A stretch of DNA of 64,000 nt, taken from the NCBI GenBank assembly GCA_963921935.1, contig OY998175.1:263307709-263371708 (forward strand), given 5' to 3'. Both the position numbers and the translations under genes were made by a program. Source of the stretch: Galeruca laticollis. Its lineage: Eukaryota; Arthropoda; Insecta; Coleoptera; Chrysomelidae. The notes beneath the pieces are model-generated. The model was not told the origin of the DNA. It searched no databases and was given only the letters and a program-made list of their open reading frames with translations. Shown piece after piece: positions 46,246-57,945 of the stretch (positions within the stretch are counted from its first letter, which is position 1; every line of letters starts with the position of its first letter).

Positions 46246-46507
46246 ATAGTGTCTAAAATATTGTAATATATCCTGTAGATAGATAGCAGCACCCTTATTC
46301 CCAAACTTTGTTATTCACAGCTATTCCGAAATCTATCAACACAATGTTGTTTTCAGATCCTAATTGAACAGTACCTTGAGAAGTTTCTTCTGATTTTTCA
46401 AATTCTATGTTTAATAAATGTATTTTCGAATTCTACAAGTTGGGCAGTTCGAAATTACCTTGATTATGTGGTGCTTGAAGTCAAAATTGAAATTTAGAAA
46501 TTCTTCT
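46246..46507. other. Short spacer with no recognised gene
   Basis: AT-rich, nothing recognised. Confidence 0.4.
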
Positions 46508-46768
46508 TACAGTGCCATATCCGTGATCGGACGTAGGCGACCTATCACTTCTACCTGTGTTGTGCTCTCCAGTTACCACAGATAGAAGAGACCTACAGTT
46601 TAACGACGGATCCGAACGTCTATGTTGAGAGGCTGTACTAGGCAGTATACTGTCGGTGGTTTGCCATTGCCTTCCGACAGGTGGCTCTCCGAATTTTTTA
46701 ATTATGATGTTAACTAGGCCCGGGTTGGATCCCAGGGCCTCTCGGTTAGCAGACAGAGCACCATTCCA
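46508..46768 (-). mobile_element. tRNA-derived SINE
   Basis: On the minus strand a tRNA-like head (GTGCTCTGTCTGCTAACCGAGAGG, then CCCTGGGATCCAACCCGGG at the T-arm/box B position) is followed by a body containing GGAAGGCAATGGCAAACCACC, a phrase common in insect SINEs. The head lacks one base of the T-loop and has no intact acceptor stem, so it is not a tRNA gene. Noticeably GC-richer than its surroundings. Confidence 0.6.
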
Positions 46769-47162
46769 CTTCCAATTTAGAAATAGAAATCTAATAAGTA
46801 TATAAGTACTCTAAATCACAGTTATGTTCCTGAAAGAGCGATTGATTTAGTGAACACAACCATGCTACTACGCTTCGTTTTGAATTACAATATAAAAAAC
46901 TCTCAGTTTTCTGCAAACGGACACAAATCTAAAAAACAATAAAAATTCACCCTATTTTCATCCATCAGAAGCTCTCTTTTAAATTTATTAGATTCCACGT
47001 GTGGCCTCCGAACGTGAAGGTATCATTTTCCGTTCGAGTGCTCATTAACGTTGTCAACACAAGTGATTACTTTTTTTTGCGCCAAATATTTGCTAGCCCA
47101 TATTGGCCAGTTGCATGGTCTATATAGTTTATTAAATATTTTGGTATTCAAAATATTTTAAC
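46769..47162. other. Spacer / 5' UTR of I-like element 2
   Basis: No frame of note; the later part is probably the 5' untranslated region of the retrotransposon beginning at 47,163. Confidence 0.4.
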
Positions 47163-48400
47163 ATGTCAACTCAACAACCTGCACGAAATTTTGCTGTTGT
47201 TACTCAATATAATTCAAGAAAATCAACTTTGACACCTATAACATATCCTAGTAGAAATCAAGCTGTCGTAATAAATGCGCTTCCGTATACAGTTCTCTTC
47301 GATTACATCAAGGCAATAGGTGAAATTGTGACACCAGAAGGAATCATCCATGCTTCGCGTATATCTAATCAACGTAGTTGCATCTTTGTCGCTTCTACTT
47401 TAGTCGTTGATAACCTCCTTAAACACCATTTTTCAGTTACCGTTAAAGAAGAAATCGTCCCCATACGCAGACTTATCAGCCCCACTAAAGTATTGATAAT
47501 ATGTAACGTATGACCCTCAATTTCTAATCAACTCATCGATCAGGCTCTAAAAAACGATCTTAGACTTCAACTTGCATCCCCCATTACCAATATCTATACT
47601 GGCTCACCTGAGAAATATTATTCCCATATTCTAAGCTTTCGTTGGTCCATCTATGTCATACCAGACAAAGATAACTTTGAAATCGAAACCTCCGTTCGAA
47701 TTCATTTCGAAAATACTACTTTCCGGATCTTCCTATCCTCAGATAAATTGGAGTATTACCCCTGGAAAAAAGCTGAACATAATGCTGATACCTGCCAAAA
47801 TCCGTTTCCAGAACTACCCCTATCCAGAACGATTATACCGATAATATTTTTATGGTCCTACTCCCACTGATCCTAATTTCTCTACTGCCACTGCCTCTAT
47901 ACTCTGCACCGACAATCATTCCGCCAACACACTCCCTCCTTTCGACCAGCCTACCCCTAGTAGTTCTGGTCTTTAACGACCTAATTCTACTGGCTCTAGC
48001 CTCGAATCTCCCCCTGTAATTATCACGTATGTTCTTTTCACACTCAGCCAAGACAAAACAGATTCACAATCAGACAACGCCTTTCATGCCCCCAAGCCTG
48101 CCCACGAAAAGAAAAAAGAGTCTTAGACTCTAACAACAACCATCAGCCCATATGCACGCTCAATCATTGAAAATTCAACAAAAACAGACCCTGCACCCTT
48201 CTCAATTTCTTCAGAACAATTAATAGCATTTCTGGAAAATTCTTTCGGAAGTGAAAATCCTTTAGCAGAAGCTTACCAATTTACTTCAACTATCAAATCC
48301 CTCCTTGCAGATCTTCGTCAAATATATCATGCCATCTCTGATAGGTCACTCAAAAATCGCATTACCCGTCTAACGAAGAAAATATTATGTATCATGAATT
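47163..48400 (+). pseudogene. ORF1 of I-like element 2
   Basis: Starts MSTQQPARNFAVVTQYNSRK and reads 116 codons with TPEGIIHASRISNQRSCIFV and VPIRRLISPTKVLIICNV before a stop. These blocks align in order with ORF1 of copy 1 (RARRLITPAERLILSKV). Downstream pieces (SHILSFRWSIYVIPD near 47,630) continue the domain in other frames, then a Pro/Ser-rich region with stops. The CCHC knuckle expected next could not be read. Confidence 0.6.
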
Positions 48401-48439
48401 CCAACGATGCAGCCGAATCTGCCAGCCTTAAATCTTTTA

Positions 48440-51433
48440 GCTCTAATGATAGTGACTCCAACTGTGATGATACCGACCTCTAATGATATTACTAATAAAT
48501 TGACGACGATTCAGTGCAATTTCGACGGATACTATCCTCGCCTTGAACATCTTCAACAACTTATTTTCCTCTACCACCCCGATTTCCAATGTCTCCGGGA
48601 AACTGATTTTACATCTTCCAATATCCTTACACCAAAGGACTTCGAAGGATATCATTACTTCCGAACAATCTGCTCCAGATCCAGTGGCGGAGTATCCATA
48701 TTTGTATCCAAAGATCTTTACTCAACCCATCTGCCCCTCACTACTAATCTTGAAGCCATTGCCATAACAGCCTATTGCCCCAAAAAATGAACCCGATCTT
48801 CCATATATATATCTCGCGACCACAAACTAAATGAAGAAGAGCTACATGACTTGGTTTACGATCTCCCCCAGCTCTTTGTACTAGTTAAATTTGAAAGATC
48901 ATGAGCAAAAGCCAAATATGTAATCAAACAGAGCAAAAAAAACTGCTGTCATAATTATGTAACAACCTTGGATAATAATTCAAACCCCTCCCAAACATGG
49001 AAATAAATTCGACAGGTCCAAGGTCACAAAACTCCTCTGCTTTTTCATAATGGCATTTTCTCCAGTAATAGTCAAACTATTTGTCACATCTTTGCTGATA
49101 GATTCGATTCAAGCCGCTCTTTACAACTATTCCTCATGAATCAGCCTACCCAAATTTCAGTTTATCTCATCTACAAGATATCGACGATATTAATTTACCT
49201 TTTTCATTCACTGAACTAACAACTTCATTATGTTCATGTAAAAACTTTGCCACTGGCCGTGACGACATACCTTACATTTTTCTTAAAAATCTATCCACCT
49301 TTAGTCTTACTAAACTATTAAACATTTATAACACCATTTAGTCTTCTCAATTATTCCCTACGCAATGAAACACATCCATTATCGTCCCCGTCCCAAAACC
49401 GTCAGAACCATATACATTACCACAGTCCTATAGACCGATTTCTCTTACATGTACAACATGCAAATTAATGGAAAATATGATAAACAGACGACTCATGTGG
49501 TTTATCGAAAATCACCACATCTTGCCAAAATAACAATCCGGTTTCCGTCGTCACCGTTCCACAAGAGATAACCTCGCAATCTTACAAACACACATTACTG
49601 GTGCTATAAATCGTAAACAAGAGGTGTTAGCCTCTCTCTTTGAGATTGAAGCTACATTTGACACCTTACCAAGGTAGACTATTATTGATAAACTTCCGTT
49701 TTAGGGCCTCAATGGTAACATTTTGTCATTTATCAGACACATTTTTAGTAATAGATTCTTTAGGGTCTCAGTGAATGGCTGCCTATCATTAACTCACGTC
49801 CAACAACACGGAGTGCCCCAGGGGTCTATTCTCAGCACTACATTATTCATTCTAATTATTAGTTTTCCCTCTCCGTTACAAAATCAAACTTTATAAGATT
49901 CAGCTGAAAATCATCATCCCCTCACCCTGAAATTTCAGTGACCAACCGCTTTCTGCCAGTCGTCGAGCACTGCAAAACTCTGGGAGTGACATTCAACTCC
50001 AGACTTTCTTGGAAACACCATATCCGAGAAACCCGGGGACATTGCCTAAAACTCTTGAATATCATCAAAACACTCTCGCACTAGCAGTGGGGAGCTAGAG
50101 AATTTACCCTTCTGAAAGTATACTGGTCTCTCTTTCGATCCAAACTAGATTATCTCAGTATAGCATATATGTCAGCATCCAAAAACGTCCGGAAAACCGT
50201 AAAGTCTGTACACTATACTGCAATCCGACTTTGCTTAGGCGCAGTTGGCTCTAGTCCAGCCGATAGCATAGGCCTTGAAGCCAATGAACTTCCCCTCTGG
50301 CTCAGACGTCAATATTCCTGTTTTATGCAGCCACGACTTCATCCAACCTCTCTAATTTAGTTTCCTCTTCAATAACCAGACACCTCACATTCTCAGCTTC
50401 CCACCACCCAACCCGCGCATACATAACATTCCCCTCTTTCAAAAATCAATACCTGACACTCTATTATCGATAACCAGCCCTATCCTCTTCCCACATAACT
50501 TACCCTGGACCAAAACACTCCCAAGATATAACACATCACTCTCCATGTTCAGCAAGGAAGAAACCAGTCACGAACTCATAAGGAAATCCTTCTTAGAAAT
50601 AATAATCTCGAAGAAATACGACCGGATCCTCTTCACTGACGCCTCAAAAAACGAGACTGGTGTAAGATCTGCTGTTACCACTACGCAAACAGCCGTGAAG
50701 TCCTACCGAATCCCAGCATCTTGTAGCGTTCACACCAGTGAACTATTTGCCATTTTACAAGCTTTCAATCTCTGCCCAATCCCCCATCAACAAGTTTCTA
50801 TTTGTACAGAATATCTCTCATCTATTCAATCCATGAACAATTTATTCACAAAGCATACCCCCGTTCATCGCATTCACGACTCATATCAAACCCTCACTTC
50901 TCACGATGTAACTAGCACTATTATAAGGATTCCCTCACATATTGGTATAACTGGTAATGAGAACGCCGATCGCCTTGCTAAAGTAGCTGCCTCATTCACC
51001 ACTACACCTATAACTGTGCAAATTACTAGAGACCTAAAATTCGCTATAAAAAAACTTATACGAAAGAAATGGCTGAACCCCTGGAACCATTCCGCAACAT
51101 TCTTAAGGGAAATACATCCAAATATTGAACAGTTGGACATCCCCGATCTACAGAGAAACGAGAAGACTGCGTAATGGTCACAACGGAGTTACTCATGGCC
51201 ACCTTATGACCTTTTCCCCCCAGCTAAACTGCCAGCACTACCAATCTCTACTTGATATTCAACACATCCTCGTAGACTGTCCCGACTACACCAAAAGACG
51301 TCAGCAGCTTAGAATGAAAACCGACATTACGGATATCCCGGCTAGTTCACACCAAATCACCATAGCCATCCAGTTGCTAGAAGAAGAGAACCTACTGCGT
51401 AAAATTCAAAGACTTATTCGTTATTATTTGTAA
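48440..51433 (+). pseudogene. ORF2 (endonuclease-RT-RNase H) of I-like element 2
   Basis: Endonuclease N-terminal half at 48,500-48,890 (TTIQCNFDGYYPRLEHLQQL, FRTICSRSSGGVSIFVSKDL), then an abrupt jump near 48,897 into a pre-RT region, so its C-terminal half is deleted. RT blocks appear in shifting frames (HGVPQGSILSTTLF near 49,825), but the segment that should carry the catalytic YxDD is missing after 49,860. Thumb at 50,169-50,340 (YTAIRLCLGAVGSSPAD). RNase H at 50,545-51,174: ILFTDASKNETGV, HTSELFAILQAF, then SHIGITGNENADRLAKVAAS. The Cys/His end at 51,125-51,433 has NCQHYQSLLDIQHILVDCPD. Confidence 0.8.
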
Positions 51434-51535
51434 TTATTTTCACATCATATATTTATAATCTATTGTAATTGCTGTACCTTGTGCTAATTGCCATAGCTGT
51501 CTCAAGCACGCCAAATTGAATAAAAAAAACTAATA

Positions 51536-51893
51536 ATATTTTCAGTGTTTTAACTCCTGCATTATCAGCTGCTTAGTATTTTTTGGTAAATTCAATGTAG
51601 CCAACAAAAATACTCACGCAATGGCGACTTGGTTGCCACAGTCATTTCAGTGAATATTTTTTCTACGACCATAAAGAAAAACGTACATTTCAAGTGCGTA
51701 TTCGATTAAGAAAACTATCACGTTGTAATACAGATTTTCATTTCCCACGGGCTAGCTGTATCTAAATATTTCATTTCACACGACTTTCATGAGCTACTCG
51801 ACTGTCATTATACTAACGAATTTTTTGATCATATATATTATAATATATGACAGAGTCATGTTTGTTGACGTCTGCCTAATAATTTGAAATTTC
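51536..51893. other. Stretch with no recognised gene
   Basis: AT-rich non-coding sequence; contains a short palindrome (ATATATTATAATATAT) near 51,835. Confidence 0.4.
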
Positions 51894-52041
51894 ACATCAG
51901 TGTTTACAAAATTCGTTTATAAAAGAATTAATAATTGAAAATGGGTAGCGATAGTGAGAATGATTTGACATCAGTGTTTACAAAATTCGTTTATAAAAGA
52001 ATTAATAATTGAAAATGGGTAGCGATAGTGAGAATGATTTG
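51894..52041 (+). repeat. Exact 74-bp tandem duplication
   Basis: The unit ACATCAGTGTTTACAAAATT...AGAATGATTTG occurs twice in a row with no difference seen, so it is recent. Each copy holds an ATG starting MGSDSENDLT, with reading frames that close within 25 codons. Confidence 0.9.
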
Positions 52042-52196
52042 ACATTGACCATTCACTATTCTGTTAGATGCAGGAGGTGATATAACTTCTTTAAAGAGAC
52101 ATGATAATTGAAAAATTTTTCCGCAAGTGAATTATACCAATTTTTCTGCATAAAGTATTTTTATTTTCGAGAGTCAAAATTTGAAAATTTGGAACG

Positions 52197-53040
52197 TTAT
52201 TTCACGACGTAAGAAGGTACTTGTACAAAAAGATAAAACAATATTTCGCATTTTTTGGTGATGCGCATTATTTTCCCTAATTTACCGTAAAACTGCTCTA
52301 TTTCATCGTCGGGTCTGTCTTTCGTGAAGGCATAAGTTTGAATGATGTTCATGATTCTGTGAGTTGTTTCTAGTTTTATCATCATTATTCTGTCATTCAA
52401 AGGTAAAAAGTCCGTGACTGATTGTGACACTCTGTCCGTAAGGATCACAGCAACACCATATTAGTGATTTCTGTCCGTTTCCCCAAAGTAATATCCATTG
52501 TTTGTATTTTGTGTACCTTATCCAGGCTATCTCGCATCACTAAGAACCAGTATGTCTGTGCATTTCTTGTACGACGTTTGCCAGTTTATCTGTACTAAAA
52601 AGGCTTCTCACGTTCCATGTCGCAATGCGTAGATTGTTTCTGTAAACTTTCAACGGGGCGATTCTGAGCACCATCTTCTCATTTAAGAGGTGCCTCGGAC
52701 TAAATGCCGTTCTGTTTTGTATCTCTGCCGTTCGGAGTTTTTGGAAAGATTAGTACAGTAAGGGTTCCGTTCCTTTTCTGCACCGCAGTACAGAGGACTT
52801 TCTGCTACTCCTTAGCTCCGCCCTCTGTTTTTCAGTGCCTCACCGCTTCGAAGTCATTCTTCTCACGCCAAGGAATGATTTTGATAAGACTGCTGCCTCT
52901 ACCATTTTGTCTTATACTACGCCCCTAAAACTAGGTTGCCATTTCCGCCATCGTCGCCGTGTTTCTTACGCTGTTGTGGTCTTCGTCCGTAACCCCGAAC
53001 AGGGGACTACGTTATACCCATAGATAAGACAAATATTATA
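52197..53040 (-). pseudogene. RTE-type retrotransposon, 5' region and endonuclease
   Basis: On the minus strand an endonuclease/exonuclease/phosphatase domain can be read: APLKVYRNNLRIATWNVRSL (about 52,680-52,590), then SQSVTDFLPLNDRIMMIKLE, IIQTYAFTKDRPDDEIEQFY and GKLGKIMRITKKCEILF (52,448-52,200). This is the family often annotated as craniofacial development protein 2-like, the RTE/BovB endonuclease. About 350 GC-richer bases upstream to 53,040 are probably its 5' part. It lacks the RT entirely, so it is 3' truncated. A deletion between N-WNVRSL and the SQSV block removes part of the domain. Confidence 0.65.
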
Positions 53041-53471
53041 CACGGATAGATCGGAATCTTACGTTAAAACTCGAGGCGCCAGAGAACCGGTAGCGCCCCT
53101 TACGGCTGGATGATCAATTAAATTTGGCGCGGGGGTTGTTTTGAATCTATAATTTTCCGTTTTGAATTATTTAATAAGATCCCCGATTCTGAAAATTGCA
53201 TGAAATTATCGAGTGACCTCGAACATTTTCTCGAGTGACCTCGAATATTTTCGAATCAAATTTACCCATATTTGAGTTCACTCGACAATTTCAATCAACT
53301 TCAGTTACACAATTTGAACACAAAAACAAGTATAATACATATTATTAAATTAAAAAAAAATTAAAAATCCGATGAAAAATATTACAAATACAATTAAAAA
53401 AAAAACAACTAACGCAAGGAAATATTGTAGAAACGGTGAAGCTTTTCCATCAGGTGACTTAATTGAGTATA

Positions 53472-54165
53472 TTATTCAACGCACACTATGTTGGTACTGT
53501 CTTCTTCAAATAACAGAAAAAGAGGAACAGCATTCATATTATGTTGCGCATCAACTTGGTTTAAATTGTGTTCTTGAACTAAAAAATAAATGTATAATTA
53601 CTTTTCCTCCATTTCCAGAAAATAATACAAAAATAAGTTAATCATTCATCATATCATATTAATTTCATTAAAAAAACTTACATATTCCAATGGAATTGCC
53701 CAATAGAGTGGGCACAGCATCAGCTTTTGTTGTTGATCTATATCTGCTACCAACAGATTCTGGTCCAAAATGTATGCCACAAACTCTATAGGATTCACGA
53801 ATTCTTTCAAGCGGTTTTTCTTTCATATCCAAACGTCCAATTGCAGACAACCAAATATTGCACATCTAAAATTATAAAATAAATTCCGTTTGCTCAAGCT
53901 TATTCAATTACTTTTATTGAAATATTGTGACAAAATATCCTCAAAAACAGTACACAATGTAAACCTTTCCTATAAAACCAACGTTTCTATCTAGAGATAT
54001 ACAAATTCAGTTTGAAGTATGTGTATTTTTATATTCAAAATATAACAATTAACATTAGGGAAATTTTTAAGGTTAACTTACTTCCTGATTATTCGGGAAA
54101 CGATGCATCTTAAATCCTTTTTCAGTAGAGTTAAAACAGTCTTTAACATAGCTCACTAACACCAT
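53472..54165 (-). CDS. Compact three-exon THAP-domain gene
   Basis: Exons: 54,165-54,082 (ATG; donor GAA|GTAAGT), 53,865-53,682 (acceptor ataattttag; donor TAT|GTAAGT) and 53,578-53,472 (acceptor catttattttttag; stop TAA). Phases 0 and 1 match at both joins, giving 124 residues. The THAP zinc finger is a C2CH DNA-binding fold: KGFKMHRFPNN, WLSAIGRLD, then YRVCGIHF (the C-x2-H pair) and ADAVPTLLG (the AVPT box). The usual first Cys (C-x4-C) is Ser here, in SYVKDC; AGC differs from TGC by one base. The C-terminal 34 residues are acidic without known motif. Probably a nuclear DNA-binding protein or a P-element-related remnant; no transposase core is present. Confidence 0.65.
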
Positions 54166-54289
54166 TTTTATTGGAAATTTATTCAATAAAAATAACACAA
54201 ATAAAAATATATTGGAAGTCGTTGTGAACAAATATCATAGATAAGAGAACATTATGACAAATACCGAAACTGTCATTCTCATTTGAGTT

Positions 54290-54455
54290 TCCAGGGTATG
54301 ATTATACCCCGCAATACTGGGTCCCTAGCAGAACATAGCTATCAGCTGAAAGCTGGTCCCACCCCCGCGACTTGGACTCGCCTGTTAGGACTTACTTGAG
54401 TGATCCTAGAGAAGAACTCTGCTGCTCCTCAAGCCGGGTTAATGCTTATGTATGA
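54290..54455. repeat. GC-rich unclassified repeat-like block
   Basis: Much richer in GC than its surroundings (CTGGTCCCACCCCCGCGACTTGG, GATCCTAGAGAAGAACTCTG). It resembles a SINE or retroposon fragment, but no promoter boxes or tail were recognised. Confidence 0.3.
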
Positions 54456-54697
54456 TTTCATGAGCAAAGGTCAAAAAGAACATAAAAACATTTATTTGAG
54501 AAAAATCACAAGAAGTACGAATTATTTTGTTTTTGATTTATTAGCCTAACCAATTGGTCTTGTACCATTGGAATTGTTTTTTATGAGTTGTACATATTTA
54601 TGTACAGAATATCCTGCCACACTATATCCAAAAATCAATAGCGTATTTATTTTTTCCATATATCAGAAAAACTGATTATTGTTTTCGATCAAATTTA

Positions 54698-55452
54698 GTA
54701 CAGGGTTATTCACTATAAATTACCCACCCCTTCTCATCGTTATTATTGCCTACAGAAAGAAAAGTTAGATGTAAGAGTGGTGTGCTTATGACTAAATTTT
54801 GATAAATTGCTATTAAACACCCAGTGGCGTGCAGATTTCAGGGGATACAAATTTTTTAATATTTTTTTCAAATGGGACACCCTGTATATTATTGAATTTT
54901 TGGAGTGGTCTTTTTTCCTGATTTCAAAAATATACCATATGTTATATATTACCCCTATCTTATACCGTTTTCGAGTTATTAGACGTCGATTAATGGTGAA
55001 TTCACGCACGACGTAACTTAATCATAACTTAATCATAAACTTGAGATGAAACTTCAATTTTTTATGGTAATGTTCATGCACGCGACTTAAGGACTTAAGA
55101 GTGATTTGAGAAAGTCATAAGTTGGCCAACTTTCAATTCTTCTTGCAAATCAGGTTCTGCGCATGTCCATTAGACATTTTAACGAAAACGTTATAAGATA
55201 GGGGTAACATATGGTATATTTTTGAAATCAGGAAAAAAAGACCACTCCAAAAATTCAATAATATACAGGGTGTCCCATTTGAAAAAAATATTAAAAAATT
55301 TGTATCCCCTGAAATCTGCACGCCACTGGGTGTTTAATAGCATTTTATCAAAATTTAGTCACAAGCACACAACTTTAACATTCAACTTTTTTTTCTGTAG
55401 GCAATAATAACGATGATAAGGGGTGGGTAATTTATAGTGAATAACCCTGTAC
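54698..55452. mobile_element. Long-TIR MITE / foldback (755 bp)
   Basis: Begins GTACAGGGTTATTCACTATAAATTACCCACCCC and ends with the exact inverse (GGGGTGGGTAATTTATAGTGAATAACCCTGTAC). The arms run about 310 bp on the left and 270 bp on the right, with very few mismatches (shared GGGACACCCTGTATATTATTGAATTTTTGGAGTGGTC). The ~175-bp unique centre has no frame. An element of mariner-like ends with no transposase. Confidence 0.8.
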
Positions 55453-55727
55453 AAAATAAATTTACCACCACCCATACAATTAGGAACCATTTCTGTATAA
55501 ATCCTCATCGCATGCTCGAGAGAGTTATGTACACAAATAATTCCGAAAACACAAAGTTATTTTTTCAATTGACATATTAATAAATTCTAGTTCGACGTCA
55601 AAAAAACAACAAATTCTGTAAATTTAAAACGGTTTGAAATTTACTAGAACTTTTATTATGCTATGCTATTAATTTTGTTTCATTCCATCGAGCTGTTCGT
55701 GCAACCTGTCGTCAAACCAATACCTAC
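55453..55727. other. Non-coding stretch
   Basis: Possible acceptors exist but none continues the exon at 55,838-55,728 in frame. Confidence 0.4.
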
Positions 55728-55838
55728 CTCATTTCCCAAAAGCAATCTAGAACTCAAAACTCCATTAGCACCCAATGACTTGAGAGCGTTCTTTAATGTG
55801 GATACCGTGTTATAAATAGCTCGGGCTTGTTTTCCAAT
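55728..55838 (-). CDS. Isolated candidate host exon, 37 codons
   Basis: Minus-strand exon bounded by an acceptor (ttcaataaatttcaaag) and donor (GAG|GTAGGT), exactly 111 nt, phase 0 on both sides, no stop. It encodes IGKQARAIYNTVSTLKNALK and continues SLGANGVLSSRLLLGNE. Composition is typical of a soluble helical protein segment. Partner exons were not found within the window. The protein was not recognised. It could be a stranded piece of a gene broken up by insertions. Confidence 0.4.
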
Positions 55839-56218
55839 CTTTGAAATTTATTGAAAGGTCTATAATGTAATAAGCTTCTCATTCTGCTAAAGTTATTATC
55901 ATAGGCAAAGGTCAACTATATGGAATCCTATCACATCGATTGGGATATGAATTGTATCAGGAATATTAGTAATTCGGAATACTAGTATATGGAAATGATT
56001 ACAGATATCAAACAACACACTATCACCCGTTGCACTCTACAACTCGTATGTCAAGTTTTTCGCAAAAATAATAATTATAACTTCATACTACACTTCGTTG
56101 TAGTAGTATTGAACAGCGAGATAAAGATCAATAAGTTTGAAGACAGTTTTTAAAATATATTTTGATTACAATAGTATGTTTATACATCAAAAGCTAGACA
56201 GAAACTGAAACAACTGTG
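55839..56218. other. Stretch with no recognised gene
   Basis: Presumed intron or intergenic DNA upstream of the isolated exon. Confidence 0.4.
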
Positions 56219-57945
56219 TTAAAATAATGAACAAGTAACATAGAGATAAGAATACAATGTTATATAAGAAGTGTCGTATTTCTTAGGTTTTTGCATATTG
56301 TTGGCTCGTAACTCCTCCAACCCTAGGGCGAAAAAAATTATGGAATTATTTTTGTGGGATGAATCTGTTGTAATTTCTTCTAAATAGGTTTCCTTTTCTT
56401 CGTTGGGTTTCGATTGACTACGTTTCCTTTTCAAAGAGTATTGTTACGAATAAAATTATTTATCTTGAAGTTGTCGATATGGCTGGTACTTTATAGTTAG
56501 TTGTCTGGTCCTCAATGGGTTTCAACTGTTTGGAAATTTCACGCAAGTCGTCAAGTTTTATTTCTGTGAGGTTTGAAGCTTGATAATTTCTCTTAATTCT
56601 GAATTTCTCCTTTTCCAGTCTCAGTAAGATTAGTGATTTCTTGCTTGACTGAATATATAAGTTTTTTAATTGACAGTTCACAATCTTCTGGAATATTTAT
56701 TAAGGAGGGTGTGTTTGTACTTGAAATATTCGATGAGTTCAACACTTTTAATTAACATCTTGAGATTGTACAGGGATGATCATCAGTTCGTTATTTGTAA
56801 CTTGATTGATTATTGAGTATTTATTATCTATTTGAGTCGCATAACATCCAGTTGGGGACTGGCCGTTTATGAGTTGCAGCGTACAGTTGTCGACAGAAAT
56901 AAACTCTTGAATACAGTAGTAAATGTCTTCAACTTTCGGACATTCTTCTATCTCTGGTTGGGCTTCTTCATTATCAAGTGCCGAGTAAGGGTAAGTGGGA
57001 GTGACCACTATATTCTTTTGAATTACGGGAAATATGTGATATAATTGTGAGGACTTTGGTTTAATTATCAAATATCAATTTAGAACCAGAAAAAATCATT
57101 TGAGTCCCAAGAAACGTATAGTATGTTAATATTGTATATTTGATTTAAATGTTCAAATGAATCTAAAATTTCGGAACTTGATATTATGGAACTATGAAAA
57201 GCATTTAACTTAGAAAATGAGATATCATTTCCGATATTATCTATAAATGATATTAGATTTTGGCAATAGAGATTAATTTGATTTATTGTTCCTTGAAATG
57301 TGATATATCTACATAAAGAGTCAATATGATTGGTAATAGATGCTTCTAATTTTGCTAAATTGTTATGAAATTTTGGTTGATTTTGCCAAAGTGTTGTTGT
57401 TGATTGACTATAGTGATCAATCATTTTTTTGAACAGAGAAGTTTGTAAACTCAATTATTCTGTTACATGTTTTTGATTTTTCTGTAAAAGTTTAATTGCA
57501 TTGTCATAACGTTCACCGTCATCTGAGTCTGAATTATCAAATAAACATTCATTAGCTTGACCTAATCTATTGATTAAGCTTCTTCTTGAACGCATATGGG
57601 GATTAAAGTTTTCAAATTTTCTGTCTAAAGAATGAATTAGAAACGCAGTTCTCTCTATAAGATTCTCACTTAAGCCATGGTATGAAATATGATTTGAGCT
57701 ATTTATTTTTACTACAATTTTTTGTATAATAGAGAAATGACTTTTTTTAACGTGTCCATCTGTCTAACTAGTTCTTCAATATCTAAATAATGGATAAATG
57801 TATGTTTTGTAAATATAATCCTAGCTTCACCTATTTCTACTGGAAGTATCATACTTTCTGAGGGAGTTATGCTAATTTCTTCCTTAATACTAACTATTCT
57901 ATTCATTTGAAGGAACGGGCAGAGAAGGAGTATCAGTGACTTCAT
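56219..57945 (-). pseudogene. Env-like gene (Baculo_F-type) of errantivirus D
   Basis: Starts MKSLILLLCPFLQMN, a plausible signal peptide, at 57,945. Around 57,590 a furin-type site RSRR is followed by SLINRLGQANE, at the position of the fusion peptide in this family. A long helical segment follows (57,454-57,080), then a Cys-containing ectodomain (VEDIYYCIQEF, VDNCTLQLINGQSPTGCYAT, 57,071-56,748) and a Lys/Glu-rich end (56,681-56,219). No clear hydrophobic anchor survives. Breaks: stops or frameshifts near 57,710, 57,455, 57,080, 56,745 and 56,460. Known family role is membrane fusion; this copy is dead. Confidence 0.65.

Larger units (their letters stand above)
47100..51535 (+). mobile_element. 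I-like (Loner/Outcast-type) non-LTR retrotransposon, copy 2
   Basis: Same layout as the 13.7-18.7 kb element (ORF1, endonuclease, RT, RNase H, C-terminal region), ending ATTGAATAAAAAAAACTAATAAT near 51,535. The two differ too much to be recent sisters. This copy is richer in C on the plus strand, and has internal deletions in the endonuclease and around the RT catalytic box. Confidence 0.75.

Noticed and set aside
46700..46768. Possible tRNA gene
   Set aside because: The tRNA-like head lacks a paired acceptor stem and an intact T-loop and is fused to a SINE body.
53372..53641. Plus-strand 89-codon open frame
   Set aside because: It is antisense to exon 3 of the THAP gene, which has better splice and phase support.
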